Source of the DNA: Terriglobia bacterium
GTDB lineage: Bacteria; Acidobacteriota; Terriglobia; Acidiferrales; UBA7541
Assembly (NCBI GenBank): GCA_020073375.1
Contig: JAIQFG010000008.1
Location: 28,238-92,237 of the forward strand
Direction: 5' to 3'
Length of the DNA: 64,000 bases
Shown: positions 34,860 to 44,454 of the stretch, in pieces
How the letters are laid out: every line of letters starts with the position of its first letter
Numbering within the stretch: the stretch's first letter is position 1
The notes under the pieces: generated by a model
What the model was told of the DNA's origin: nothing
What the model saw: the letters and a program-made list of their open reading frames with translations, nothing else
Database searches by the model: none
Made by a program: the position numbers and the translations under genes

Positions 34860-36695
34860 ATGAGCGGCAGTGTCACTCCCACGAGCTGGCCTGCCGGTGA
34901 GCGGGCGGTTGCGCATCCTGGAAACGGATTGGATTGCCGGGAACCGCTCGCGTCGCGGGCGGAAATTTTGCGGGAACGAAACTTCGCCGGCGCATTGCCT
35001 CAACTGAATTTGGCCGCGTGCTGGGCTTGCCTTGGCATTGTTCTGCTCTGCTTTCTTGGCGCGATTCATCTGCTGCATCCCGACAGTCTTTTCGGATATT
35101 TCCACGACGACACGCTGTATTTCAGCTCCGCTCGCGCCCTTGCCACCGGGTACGGCTACATTATCCCGAGTTTGCCGGGAACCCCGCCGCAGACGAAATA
35201 CCCGATCCTGTATTCGTGGATATTGTCCCGGGTTTGGAAGATGTCTCCAGGTTTTCCCGGAAATGTAATGCCGGCGATTTGGGTGACGTCTTTGTTCGGG
35301 TGCTGGTTTTTGGCGGCCGCGTTTCAGTTTCTGCGAAAAATGGAGGGCATCGGGAACTGGGCGGCGCTCGCCATGGTTGCCTTCATTGCGTTCGAGCCCA
35401 CGTTTCTCACGTTCAACGCGGCGCTGCTCAGCGACGTTCCGTTCATGGCGCTGGCTTTGACGGCGATGGTGCTGGCCGATTCGGCATTCCAGCTCGAACG
35501 GCGCGTGTGGGCCGCGGCATTGGCGGGAATTTTTGCCGGGCTGTCGGCGGATGCGCGCACGCTTGGGCTCGCAACGGTGATTGGCATCGGGATGATCGCG
35601 GTTTACCGGCGGGAGTTTCGCAAGGGCCTGGTTGTGTGCCTTGCGGCGGCGCCGTTTGTTGCCGTCGCTCTCTGGCCGAGCCTGTCGAGCGCGCACGGCT
35701 TTGCCCAGGCCAGCTTGGCCGGCGGCGCCGATCCCGCATGGAATCAGACCTTGCTCTACTACACAAGCTACTCGGGAGACTGGAGAAGCAGCATCACCAG
35801 CGTGGGGATGCTCGTTCGCCTTCTGAAGAGCACCGGTTCACTCTTGCTTGTGTGTCCGGCGCAATACCTTCTGGCGCCCGGGTTTCAACCCTGGTCGCCG
35901 GGCGGCATGGCCGTGTACTTCGCCCTCACGCTGCTCCTGTTTGCGGGCATCGCCCGACAAGTGCGCGGCCAGGGGTGGATACCGGCGCACGCGGTTCTTC
36001 CGGTGTACTGCGCCATCTTATTGATATGGCCGTATCCGCAAATGGAGCGATTTCTTCTGCTGTTTTTGCCTCTGTTTCTGGCCGGGCTGTATCTGGAAAC
36101 GAAGCGGCTGGTGCTGGCCCTGGTGAAAAATCTCCAATTCCAGGCGCGGCTAACGGAAAAATTGCTGGCCGGTGCGTTCGGCGCGATCCTGCTTGCGGCT
36201 TTGTGCGTTGTCGCCTGGAATTATGCGCGCGGGGGCCGCTCTGAACTGAACGCGCTGATCGAAAGCCGGCGCGCGATTCTGGCGGAGAAACAGCAGGCCT
36301 ACGCGTGGGTTCGCGAGCACACCAGTCCGGAGACGCGAATCGTGGCCTTCGAGGACGTCCTGCTCTACCTGAATACGGGGCGGCAGGCCGTGCGGCCGAT
36401 TTCCTTCCGGCCGAGTTGCTGCTTCACAAATGAAATCTCCATCCTGCGGACGGACCTGAATCATATCGCGGACGTGCCGCGTCACATTCACGCGTCCTAC
36501 TGGGTGATGTCAGACGATTATTTTTCGTATGAGGGAAGCATTCCGCTGATCCAAGAGAAGCTGATCCAGCTGCAATCGGAATTGCCCGTGGTTTTCAAGA
36601 GCAGCGAAGGGCATGTGCAGATTTACGATTTATCCCGATTCGATCTGAGCGCAACAAAAGAGGGATTCCTCGGCGAAAAACGTGCCTCGGATTGA
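34860..36695 (+). CDS. Polytopic GT-C-like glycosyltransferase-type membrane protein
   Basis: A 611-residue protein with about 11 spans. The first loop carries Y-F-H-D-D-T-L-Y-F-S-S-A-R, matching the acidic D-D/E-D motif placed after TM1 in ArnT/PMT-type GT-C enzymes, followed by T-K-Y-P-I-L-Y-S. A soluble C-terminal tail follows the last span. Family members move sugars or mannose from polyprenyl carriers to lipids or proteins outside the inner membrane; the acceptor is unknown. It starts 51 bp after the DUF192 gene, making a second GT-C-like gene flanking the Tad locus. Confidence 0.75.
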   Translation: MSGSVTPTSWPAGERAVAHPGNGLDCREPLASRAEILRERNFAGALPQLNLAACWACLGIVLLCFLGAIHLLHPDSLFGYFHDDTLYFSSARALATGYGYIIPSLPGTPPQTKYPILYSWILSRVWKMSPGFPGNVMPAIWVTSLFGCWFLAAAFQFLRKMEGIGNWAALAMVAFIAFEPTFLTFNAALLSDVPFMALALTAMVLADSAFQLERRVWAAALAGIFAGLSADARTLGLATVIGIGMIAVYRREFRKGLVVCLAAAPFVAVALWPSLSSAHGFAQASLAGGADPAWNQTLLYYTSYSGDWRSSITSVGMLVRLLKSTGSLLLVCPAQYLLAPGFQPWSPGGMAVYFALTLLLFAGIARQVRGQGWIPAHAVLPVYCAILLIWPYPQMERFLLLFLPLFLAGLYLETKRLVLALVKNLQFQARLTEKLLAGAFGAILLAALCVVAWNYARGGRSELNALIESRRAILAEKQQAYAWVREHTSPETRIVAFEDVLLYLNTGRQAVRPISFRPSCCFTNEISILRTDLNHIADVPRHIHASYWVMSDDYFSYEGSIPLIQEKLIQLQSELPVVFKSSEGHVQIYDLSRFDLSATKEGFLGEKRASD

Positions 36696-36869
36696 CGGCG
36701 TTATGAGTTTTCCCTCAGCCTGCGAAATGGCAACCCACAAAGATCTAATGGGATGAGTTCCAGTTTCAAAATGGATCGTGCGATTCCTGGTACCCGTTTT
36801 GCCTCCACAGCTCCGAATAATACAAAACTCTTACAATCGGAATCCTGGCGGCGTGAGATAAGGGATTCG

Positions 36870-38291
36870 ATGGGCAATCTTCCAACGATTATTCAAGGCG
36901 GGATGGGCGCCGGCGTATCGAACTGGCGGCTGGCGCGCGCGGTATCCCGTTGCGGCCAGCTTGGCGTGGTTTCCGGTACCGCTCTCGATCAGATCTTGGC
37001 CCGGCGCTTGCAGGACGGCGATCCCGGCGGAGACATGCGCCGCGCGCTGGACCGTTTTCCATTTCCGCAAATGGCGGAGCGCATCTGGAAAACTTACTAC
37101 GTACCTGGCGGGAAGACAGAGATGGAATCGTACAAATCTTTGCCGTCGCACGCGCAGGCGAGCCCGCGTGAATTGCAGGAGCTGTGCATCGTCGCGAATT
37201 TCGTGGAAGTGGATCTGGCGCGCGAGGGACACGGCAATCCGGTGGGTATCAATTACCTGGAAAAAATTCAGCTGCCCCATTTGCCATCCTTGTACGGAGC
37301 GATGCTGGCGGGCGTCGGATATGTGCTGGTGGGCGCGGGAATTCCGCTGAAGATTCCGGGCGTGCTCGACAGCCTGACCGAACATCGGCGGGCGACCTAT
37401 CCATTGCACGTCACCGGCGCGCTCGAAGGCGAGGATGCGGCGATGGAGTTCGCGCCGTCGGAATTCATGGAGCGCGATCTTCCACCTCTCGCACGCCCAA
37501 AATTTCTGGCCATCATCGCTTCCAACGTCCTGGCCGCAACCATCCTGAAAAGAGCGAACGGCAAAGTGGATGGATTTGTAATCGAAGGGCCCACCGCCGG
37601 AGGGCACAACGCGCCGCCGCGCGGAAAATTGCAGCTGGACGAGGCCGGGGACGCGATCTACGGCGAACGAGACCGCGTCGATCTGGAAAAAATTCGCGAG
37701 CTGGGATTGCCGTACTGGTTGGCGGGAGGCTACGGCAGTCCTGAAAAATTGCGCGAGGCGCTCGCGGCGGGTGCGGCCGGCATTCAAGTGGGGACTGCAT
37801 TTGCCTACTGTGCGGAATCCGGCCTGCGAAGCGATTACAAACTGGCAATTTTGCAAAAAGTGGTTTCCGGCGAGGCCCGCGTGGCGACCAATGCGACGGC
37901 CTCTCCTACGAATTTCCCGTTCAAAGTGGTGCAACTGGAAGGCACGCTATCGGAAGAACAGGAATATCTGGCCCGGCATCGTGTCTGCGATCTGGGCTTT
38001 CTGCGCGAAGCGTACCGGACCGAGCAGGGCGAAATCGATTACCGATGTTCCGCCGAACCTGTTACTGTTTATGTCTCCAAGGAGGGCAAAGCGGAAAATA
38101 CAGTCGGCAAGCGATGCTTGTGCAACGCGCTGATGGCGACGATTGGCCTCCCGCAAGTGCGAACCGGGAAATTCATGGAAAAGGGTCTGGTGACTTCCGG
38201 GAACGATTTGACCAAGCTGGAACATTTCCTGCCGGAGGGCGGCGAGCTTAATTACACCGCCGCCGATGTGCTCGCAAAACTCCAGAGTTAA
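36870..38291 (+). CDS. Nitronate monooxygenase-type FMN protein
   Basis: About 473 residues of an FMN-binding TIM barrel: P-T-I-I-Q-G-G-M-G-A-G-V-S-N-W at the N-terminus, G-F-V-I-E-G-P-T-A-G-G-H-N-A-P with the conserved catalytic-site His, and G-L-P-Y-W-L-A-G-G-Y-G-S with G-A-A-G-I-Q-V-G-T-A-F. Members oxidise nitronates or act as uncharacterised flavoproteins. It is about 120 residues longer than classical enzymes because of a C-terminal extension containing G-K-R-C-L-C-N-A-L-M-A-T-I-G. The frame is open to ATG 36753, but AAGGG 5 nt before the ATG at 36870 and domain placement favour the shorter form. Confidence 0.8.
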   Translation: MGNLPTIIQGGMGAGVSNWRLARAVSRCGQLGVVSGTALDQILARRLQDGDPGGDMRRALDRFPFPQMAERIWKTYYVPGGKTEMESYKSLPSHAQASPRELQELCIVANFVEVDLAREGHGNPVGINYLEKIQLPHLPSLYGAMLAGVGYVLVGAGIPLKIPGVLDSLTEHRRATYPLHVTGALEGEDAAMEFAPSEFMERDLPPLARPKFLAIIASNVLAATILKRANGKVDGFVIEGPTAGGHNAPPRGKLQLDEAGDAIYGERDRVDLEKIRELGLPYWLAGGYGSPEKLREALAAGAAGIQVGTAFAYCAESGLRSDYKLAILQKVVSGEARVATNATASPTNFPFKVVQLEGTLSEEQEYLARHRVCDLGFLREAYRTEQGEIDYRCSAEPVTVYVSKEGKAENTVGKRCLCNALMATIGLPQVRTGKFMEKGLVTSGNDLTKLEHFLPEGGELNYTAADVLAKLQS

Positions 38292-38493
38292 ACGGAAGAT
38301 TGAACGCCCACTGGAACGCGGGCGCTATACAAGTCTGCCAGGCTGAGCGGCCCCCGCGCCATGTTGGAACACCCGCCCCCGCTTGCAAAAACTGAGAAAC
38401 ACAATTTGCCGCGGAGTCGTCTACAATCTAGGCATAATTTTGAATGGCCTATCGATGTTCCCCTCGGGGCACAGCGGTTGGTAGAGGTGGCTT

Positions 38494-39630
38494 GTGATGC
38501 GGAGAGTTTTGGGATTATTTCTCGCGGGTTTGTGTTCCTCTGTTTTCATACTTTCCATTCCAATTGTCCAGGGCCAGCAGACTTCCTCAACTCCTCCCGC
38601 GAGGGATTCGGATCGCGCATTTGGGCCAATTATCGCGCAGGGAATTTTAAACGCCGATGCCGCGGGTTGCAGCCGTCTGCTGGAATCGGCGCAAGAGGCG
38701 AGAGGAGCGGTGGAGAGAGACCGGCGGCAACTTTCAGCCGCCGGCGATCCAGGGGGGACGCCGGCGGATGCGATCGCGGGACCGTTTCCCAGTGACTTGC
38801 GGCAGGATTCGATGGTCTTGCAACAGAGAGAAGACGCGCTGAACCGCTGCGCCGGCGCGAATCACGCGGCGGTTGATGTGCTCATCCCCGAGGCGGCCTG
38901 CTCCGGTGAACAAATTGTGGAATTTCAAATGGCTCACGAAGGGGAACCCGCGCGGATAGTCGCCATCCAGCGCCTGCCGGGAAATTCCGCATTTTTCTTC
39001 GAGGCGGGCATGAGCATCGATGCCGATGGCGCGCCCAACGCGTATCATCCGGACAACACGGGCCTCGATGATTTGAGAAACGCGGGCGGGCCCGGAAATT
39101 GGGAAGGCCTGGCCAAGAACCGGTACGGCGATCCTTTTGTGCAAGGCCCGGACGATCCATTTCCCGGATATTACATCTCGGCGACCGCGCTTGTGGATCG
39201 AGAGCGGCCGGTGAACGACCCGCTGCGTTATGTGGACGCCTCGAAGGTCCCTTACGTCGTGCTGCCCGGAGGCATGGCGCGTGGGCTTGGCGCGCGTCCC
39301 GGGGATTTCGCGATTGTATGGAACCAGCGAAACGGAAAAATTTCATACGCGATTTATGGCGACATGGGCCCATCGGACCGGATCGGCGAAGGCTCGATGG
39401 CGCTGGCCGAAAAGCTTGAAATCCGTTCCAACGCGCGCAACGGCGGAGCCCGCGGCGGCATTTTATATATCGTCTTTCCCGGCTCCGGCGATGGCCGTCC
39501 GCGCACGATCGAGGAAATCAACGCCGAAGGGGAAAAACTGTTTCAGGCCTGGGGAGGATTGGACCAGTTGGCGGCCTGCCGGATGCAGGTGCCGGACCAT
39601 CCAATTGAGGAGAATCGGAACACAAATTAA
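38494..39630 (+). CDS. Exported GH75-like chitosanase domain protein
   Basis: A 378-residue protein with an N-terminal signal peptide (L-F-L-A-G-L-C-S-S-V-F-I-L-S-I). From about residue 130 it resembles GH75 chitosanases: F-F-F-E-A-G-M-S-I-D-A-D-G-A-P-N-A-Y-H-P, G-P-G-N-W-E-G-L, D-P-F-P-G-Y-Y-I-S-A-T-A-L and Y-A-I-Y-G-D-M-G-P-S-D-R-I-G-E-G-S, which include candidate acidic catalytic residues. GH75 enzymes hydrolyse chitosan. Residues 30-125 are an unassigned helical region. Start is GTG 38494 or ATG 38497, after AGAGGTGG. Substrate not verified. Confidence 0.72.
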   Translation: MMRRVLGLFLAGLCSSVFILSIPIVQGQQTSSTPPARDSDRAFGPIIAQGILNADAAGCSRLLESAQEARGAVERDRRQLSAAGDPGGTPADAIAGPFPSDLRQDSMVLQQREDALNRCAGANHAAVDVLIPEAACSGEQIVEFQMAHEGEPARIVAIQRLPGNSAFFFEAGMSIDADGAPNAYHPDNTGLDDLRNAGGPGNWEGLAKNRYGDPFVQGPDDPFPGYYISATALVDRERPVNDPLRYVDASKVPYVVLPGGMARGLGARPGDFAIVWNQRNGKISYAIYGDMGPSDRIGEGSMALAEKLEIRSNARNGGARGGILYIVFPGSGDGRPRTIEEINAEGEKLFQAWGGLDQLAACRMQVPDHPIEENRNTN

Positions 39631-39644
39631 TTTGTGCATTCAGG

Positions 39645-40136
39645 ATGGAGGAGCCTGCCGTGAAAGACAAACCGTTGCGGGATCATCTTGGCGAACTGCT
39701 CACCGGCGGCCACGCCCACGTGGACTTCAAAACCGCGCTTGGCGGGATTCCGCCAAAGCTGCGCGGGGCGCGGCCGCCCGGCGTGGAATATTCGATCTGG
39801 GAATTGCTCGAGCACATGCGCATCGCGCAATGGGACATCCTGGAATTTTCGCGCGACGCGAAACACGTGTCGCCGGATTGGCCAGCCGGGTACTGGCCGA
39901 AAATGCAGGCGCCGCCAACGGGGAAGGCGTGGGATGCCAGCATGAAATCGTTCGCGCGGGATCATGCGGCCATGAAGAAAATGGTGGCGAGCCCGCGCAC
40001 GGATTTGTTTGCGCGGATTCCGCACGGCACCGGGCAGACGATTCTTCGCGAAGCCCTGCTGGTGGCCGACCACAACGCCTATCACCTGGGGCAGATTGTG
40101 ATCGTTCGCAAGCTGCTGGGGGCGTGGCGCAAATGA
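39645..40136 (+). CDS. DinB superfamily protein
   Basis: A 163-residue four-helix bundle protein. The expected metal ligands are H57 (W-E-L-L-E-H-M-R), H143 and H147 (A-D-H-N-A-Y-H-L-G-Q). Family members include metal-dependent thiol transferases and proteins of unknown role. It starts 14 bp after the GH75-like gene, so the two may be co-transcribed despite no obvious functional link. Confidence 0.85.
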   Translation: MEEPAVKDKPLRDHLGELLTGGHAHVDFKTALGGIPPKLRGARPPGVEYSIWELLEHMRIAQWDILEFSRDAKHVSPDWPAGYWPKMQAPPTGKAWDASMKSFARDHAAMKKMVASPRTDLFARIPHGTGQTILREALLVADHNAYHLGQIVIVRKLLGAWRK

Positions 40137-40348
40137 CAAGCAGGCTGCCGTATCCTGCGGGCTGTCCCGGTCCAGCTTGAAACTTTTCTCGGATAAATTA
40201 AAACGTTTTCGATTCCCATGCGTCTTTCAGGGTGTAGGGCTACGGGGACTCCTCCTGCTTCCGCGCATTTTCTTCTCCGGTCCTTCTCCGGTCTTCGATC
40301 ACTCCCTCGCGAGCCCAATTCCTAACGCTGAAGGGAGAATTGTGTCAT

Positions 40349-40690
40349 ATGTCTCGACTACTGCATTTCCTTGCCATCCCGGCAGTTGTGATGCTGATTT
40401 CCATTCCATCCTGGAGCAAGACCGATTCAAAAAACCGTTTGACCGCGACGATCGACCTGACAACTCCGATGAGCATCCAGGGCGAACAATTGCAGCCCGG
40501 CACATACAAAGTGGTTGCCGATGGGAATGAAGCAAAATTCGAGCGTGACGGCAAGGTCGTGGCGCAGGTGCCGTGCACGTTCAAGACGCTTACTCAAAAA
40601 GCCCAGATGGACGATTTCCGAACCGATAACAATCGCCTGACCCAGATCGATGTGTCCGGAAAGACGCAGGCCATCGTGTTCGGGTCCTGA
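40349..40690 (+). CDS. Small exported protein of unknown function
   Basis: A 113-residue protein with a signal peptide (M-S-R-L-L-H-F-L-A-I-P-A-V-V-M-L-I-S-I-P-S-W-S) and a compact beta domain containing LTTPMSIQGEQLQPGTYKVV and V-A-Q-V-P-C-T-F-K-T-L. This resembles small exported proteins common in Acidobacteriota whose role is unknown. A TTG start three codons earlier is possible, but GGGAG favours the ATG. Confidence 0.75.
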   Translation: MSRLLHFLAIPAVVMLISIPSWSKTDSKNRLTATIDLTTPMSIQGEQLQPGTYKVVADGNEAKFERDGKVVAQVPCTFKTLTQKAQMDDFRTDNNRLTQIDVSGKTQAIVFGS

Positions 40691-40806
40691 ACAGGGGAGC
40701 GCGCCTGAAAACATAGCGACGTGCGACGCGCAAATGCGGCGCGGGCGGATTTCCCTGCGCGATTGCGGGCGGCGTCCGCGCCCGCTGCGTGTGAGTGTGT
40801 AGCCCT

Positions 40807-42132
40807 TCAAGGGCGATCCGCCAGGTGGTAGAGCTTCACGGCGTTTCCGCGAAGCACCATTTGCGCGATCTCGTTGGCGCGCGGCAGCGTAATTTCGCCG
40901 TCGTGGATCAGATCGGTCAGTGCGATTCCCAGGGCCTGCCGGGCGGCCTGGTTCGTCTGCCAGCCGATTTCTTCCCAGTCGTACGCGCCGCTGCCGGGAT
41001 ACAGGTCGGTTCCGTACAATATTTTTTCCGGATACCACTCGATCCAGTCGCGCAGGACTTCGGCCAAGCGGTGAGGCGATTCCAGCCAGGTTTGTTCGGA
41101 CAGGTCGGCATACACGTTCGGCTTCATTAAGAGGAAGGCGACTTCGCGCGTAAAAGGGCCGGCGCCGCCGTGGAGCAGGACGAACGCCGTCTTTCGCAGG
41201 CGCGCGTCATTGAGGACGGATTCCAGAAGCAGCGGGTTCGACCCGCGCAGGTAGAAATATCCGCCGCATCCCGCGCCCGTGTGAATGTGCACCGGCAAAC
41301 CGAGCCGTCCGGCTTCGGCCGCGACATACCGGAATAAATAGTCCTGCAGGCGCGTGTAGCTTTTCGGGGAGGGAAGGCCGCCGCGAACATACCGGGCGTA
41401 GATTGCCGCGGCATCCTGTTCGGTTGCGGGCTGGAAATCGAGCGAACGCAAATAGGCTGCCTCAAACTTGATGGCCACGGCGCCCGATTGCTTTTGGCGT
41501 TCCAATTCCGGCGTCACCACGCGCGCGGTGTAATCGGCCAGGGTGGCGGGCAATTCGGCGGCGCCAACTTCCTTGCGGTAACGCGCGAGGAGCATGTTCT
41601 CGCGGCCGAAAAAGAATTTCCGGTCGGGTGTTTCGGCGGCCAGCGCCTCATTATTCAGGGGAAACAGGAGCGCGTCGTCGAATGGAACCCATCGGAATCG
41701 TGGCGCGTCCAGGCCGCGGCCCATGGCCACGCGGTTCGCAAATTCGGATTCGATGTTCAGCTTGTCGAGAACCCAGGCGGGATAGTGGTCGCCCTGCTCC
41801 TGCCGCACCCGTTGTTTTATTTTTAGAAGTTCTTGAATGTGCGCGTCGCTGCGATCGGCGTACGAATATCCCCAGAGCGCCTGCCAGGCGCTTTGGTATT
41901 GCGGATTCTCCGGGCGCGTCATGGTATTGGCCGCGGTGGGCTCCAGGGGATCGCAGGGGAGGGCGTCGAACTCGTCGTCGGATTCACCCGCGCCAACCAC
42001 GCGCGGCGGATGGGAATGATTGTCGATCGCGCGGATTTTCAGGATTTGCGCCATCAACGCAGGATCGGGCGATTGCGCCTGTGCGAAGGATGCCGCGCTC
42101 AGCAAAATAAAAATCGCGCCAATGCATTTCAT
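40807..42132 (-). CDS. Exported amidohydrolase-family enzyme
   Basis: A 441-residue protein with signal peptide (cut after A-Q-A) and a metal-dependent TIM-barrel hydrolase domain: A-I-D-N-H-S-H-P-P near the mature N-terminus, L-P-V-H-I-H-T-G-A-G-C-G, F-V-L-L-H-G-G and I-L-Y-G-T-D-L-Y-P-G supply the expected His and Asp metal ligands. It resembles the amidohydrolase-2/uronate-isomerase-like group. The ATG 17 bp after the S9 peptidase stop with GGAG upstream is chosen over an extension into that gene. Likely co-transcribed with the peptidase. Substrate unknown. Confidence 0.8.
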   Translation of the reverse strand: MKCIGAIFILLSAASFAQAQSPDPALMAQILKIRAIDNHSHPPRVVGAGESDDEFDALPCDPLEPTAANTMTRPENPQYQSAWQALWGYSYADRSDAHIQELLKIKQRVRQEQGDHYPAWVLDKLNIESEFANRVAMGRGLDAPRFRWVPFDDALLFPLNNEALAAETPDRKFFFGRENMLLARYRKEVGAAELPATLADYTARVVTPELERQKQSGAVAIKFEAAYLRSLDFQPATEQDAAAIYARYVRGGLPSPKSYTRLQDYLFRYVAAEAGRLGLPVHIHTGAGCGGYFYLRGSNPLLLESVLNDARLRKTAFVLLHGGAGPFTREVAFLLMKPNVYADLSEQTWLESPHRLAEVLRDWIEWYPEKILYGTDLYPGSGAYDWEEIGWQTNQAARQALGIALTDLIHDGEITLPRANEIAQMVLRGNAVKLYHLADRP

Positions 42133-42149
42133 CGCAAATCTCCAGGAAA

Positions 42150-44204
42150 TTATTTCAAATATAGGTCGAGCCACGCGAAGAACGTCCTGTACCAGAGTTG
42201 GCTGTTTTGCGGCTTCAGGATCCAATGTCCCTCGTCGGGAAAGACCACCAGCTTGGACGGCACATTTTGCCGTTGCAGCGCGGTGAAAAACGATAGGCTC
42301 TGCGTGTACGGCACGCGGTAATCCTGCTCGCCGCAAAACACCAGCGTGGGCGTCTTGTATTTTTCCAAGGCCGCCGCATACAGGCTGGGCGACCATTTCT
42401 GGTAGCTTTCCACGTTGGTCCATGGCGTTCCGCGCATGTCGTGCTCCTCGAACCACAACTCCTCGGTCGCGCCGTACATTCCGAATTTATCGTAAACGCC
42501 GGCGTGGCTGATGAGCGCCTTGAAACGTCCGGTGTGCGTGGCCATCCAGTCCACCATGTAGCCGCCGTAGGAGCCGCCCGCGGCGGCCATGCGATTTGCG
42601 TCGATGAAGGAATATTTTGCGGTGACGTAGTCGACCCCTTTCATCAGGTCTTCATAGGCGCGCCCGCCCCAGTCGTCGGTGATTTCGTCGGTAAATTTCT
42701 GGCCGTATCCGGTGGACCCGCGCGGATTGATCATCACGGCGACGTATCCGGGCGCGGCGAACAATTCCTCATCCCAGCGGTAGCCCCAGGAATCGGTCCA
42801 CGAACTCTGCGGGCCTCCGTGGATCAGCAAAAGCAAAGGATATTTCCTGGTCGGATCGAAACGCGGCGGGCGAATCAGTATTCCCTGAATGCGCGCGCCG
42901 CCGGCGCCTTCGTACCAGAACGTTTCCGGTGAATTCATTTCGATGGCGGCGAGGCGGGCAGCGTTGTGCCGCGAAATCTGCTGCGCCGCGCCGCCATCGG
43001 CGCGCGCTGTGAAGACTTCCGCGGGCGCCGCCAGACTGGACCGCAAGAACGCGAGAGAGGCGCCGTCGGCGGAGATGGAAACGCTCTCGTTCGAGCTGTC
43101 CTTCAGAATTTGCACCGGCGCGCCGCCATCGATGGCGATTTCATAGACGGGCTGCTCGATTTCGTCGGCGGCCGTGAAATAAATGCGCTTGCTGTCGGCG
43201 GACCAGACAATCTCGTCCACGTTGCGGTCAAGGGATTCCGCCAGTTCCGTGTGCGTGCCGTTAGCGCGATCGAACAGCATCAGTCGCCAGCGGTCGCTTT
43301 CGTATCCCGGCGTTTTTTGCGAGTGGTAGGCGATGAAGCGGCCGTCGGGAGAATACGCGGGGTGGCCCTCGAACCCCGGATTGTCCGTGATGCGTTTGGG
43401 TTCGCCTCCGGCCGCGGGCACGAGGAACAAATCGCCGTTCGTGCTAATGGCCTCGGGCCGGTCGGTGACGGCGGTGAAACACAGTTCCTTGCCGTCGGGA
43501 GAAAATGCGAAATCGTTCGGGTCGCCGCGCTCATCGGGCGGCACATCGTAGTCGGCGCCGGGAATTAAATCGCGCGGCGCACCTCCGGCGGCGGGCACCA
43601 GGAAGAGATGACTGCGTTTTCCGTCGCTCCAGTGCGTCCAATGTCGGTAAAGCAGGTGGTCGTAAATGCGGGCTTTGACCTTGCTTTTTTCGGCGGCATC
43701 GTCGCGCGAACGATTGCAGGCGTCGTCTGGGCAATCCGGGAAAACACTGGAGGTGAAGGCCAGGGACTTGCCGTCGGGCGACCACTTTTCGTTATCCGCA
43801 CCGGTGGAAAGGGAAGTGAGTTTCGCGGCGTTTCCGCCCTGGGCGGGCATCACGTAAATTTGCGGCGTGCCGTCTCGCGAGGAGAGGAACGCGATTTTTT
43901 TCCCGTCGGGCGACCATTGCGGGCGGGTGTCGTGTCCGGTTTGCGTCAATTGGCGCGGCTGACTACCCGGCGAAGTTGCGACCACCCAGATGTTGCGCGC
44001 GATGCGGTTCGCGTCCATGTCCGCTGTGCCCACCGAGTAGGCCACGAAGCGCCCGTCGGGGGAAATTTGCGGCTCGGCGACACGCTGCATGGCCATTAAA
44101 TCGTCGAATGTCATGACGTGTTTCGGCGGCGCCTGCGCGCGCAGCGGGAGGCCGCAGGCGAGCAGGGCAAAGGCGAAGAAACGCCATCCGGGTTTGCAAT
44201 TCAT
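42150..44204 (-). CDS. Exported S9 family (prolyl oligopeptidase-like) peptidase
   Basis: A 684-residue serine peptidase: signal peptide, WD40-like/TolB-type propeller with repeated SPDG motifs (I-S-P-D-G-R-F, W-S-P-D-G-K-K, Y-S-P-D-G-R-F), then an alpha/beta hydrolase domain. Catalytic residues by motif: Ser about 545 (G-G-S-Y-G-G-Y), Asp about 628 (G-E-Q-D-Y-R-V-P) and His about 660 (D-E-G-H-W). Dipeptidyl- or acylaminoacyl-peptidase activity is expected in the periplasm. The ATG at 44204 has GGAAAGG 6 nt upstream; a GTG five codons earlier overlaps that site. Confidence 0.92.
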   Translation of the reverse strand: MNCKPGWRFFAFALLACGLPLRAQAPPKHVMTFDDLMAMQRVAEPQISPDGRFVAYSVGTADMDANRIARNIWVVATSPGSQPRQLTQTGHDTRPQWSPDGKKIAFLSSRDGTPQIYVMPAQGGNAAKLTSLSTGADNEKWSPDGKSLAFTSSVFPDCPDDACNRSRDDAAEKSKVKARIYDHLLYRHWTHWSDGKRSHLFLVPAAGGAPRDLIPGADYDVPPDERGDPNDFAFSPDGKELCFTAVTDRPEAISTNGDLFLVPAAGGEPKRITDNPGFEGHPAYSPDGRFIAYHSQKTPGYESDRWRLMLFDRANGTHTELAESLDRNVDEIVWSADSKRIYFTAADEIEQPVYEIAIDGGAPVQILKDSSNESVSISADGASLAFLRSSLAAPAEVFTARADGGAAQQISRHNAARLAAIEMNSPETFWYEGAGGARIQGILIRPPRFDPTRKYPLLLLIHGGPQSSWTDSWGYRWDEELFAAPGYVAVMINPRGSTGYGQKFTDEITDDWGGRAYEDLMKGVDYVTAKYSFIDANRMAAAGGSYGGYMVDWMATHTGRFKALISHAGVYDKFGMYGATEELWFEEHDMRGTPWTNVESYQKWSPSLYAAALEKYKTPTLVFCGEQDYRVPYTQSLSFFTALQRQNVPSKLVVFPDEGHWILKPQNSQLWYRTFFAWLDLYLK

Positions 44205-44350
44205 CGAGAACCTTTCCACTGGCCGATGCCCGCGCGCGCCGTCGGGGAACCGCGGCGACGGAATGCTGCGAAAGAACGGTCAACGGCGGATCATTACATT
44301 TTCCTGGGATTTTTCCAAGGCGGGAGAGCTCGTATTCGGTTAAGGTTCTT

Positions 44351-44432
44351 GCAGGACAGGCACTCTTGTCTGTCCGGTTCAGATTTGCGTTCGCGCTCAC
44401 AAAAACCGTACAGACAAGAGTGCCTGCCCTAC
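44351..44432. repeat. Long-palindrome repeat, copy A
   Basis: About 29-bp arms (44351-44379 and 44404-44432) complementary at 26 of 29 positions around a 24-bp centre; ends are GCAGGACAG and CTGCCCTAC. Its arms and its centre (GATTTGCGTTCGCG) match copy C at 47543, showing common descent. It lies between two minus-strand genes and would form a strong RNA hairpin. Confidence 0.85.
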
Positions 44433-44454
44433 TAAATCCGCGCCACTGCTGCCG

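Noticed and set aside
40736..40785. GC-rich hairpin between convergent genes
   Set aside because: Arms pair only with a bulge and no T-run follows on either strand.
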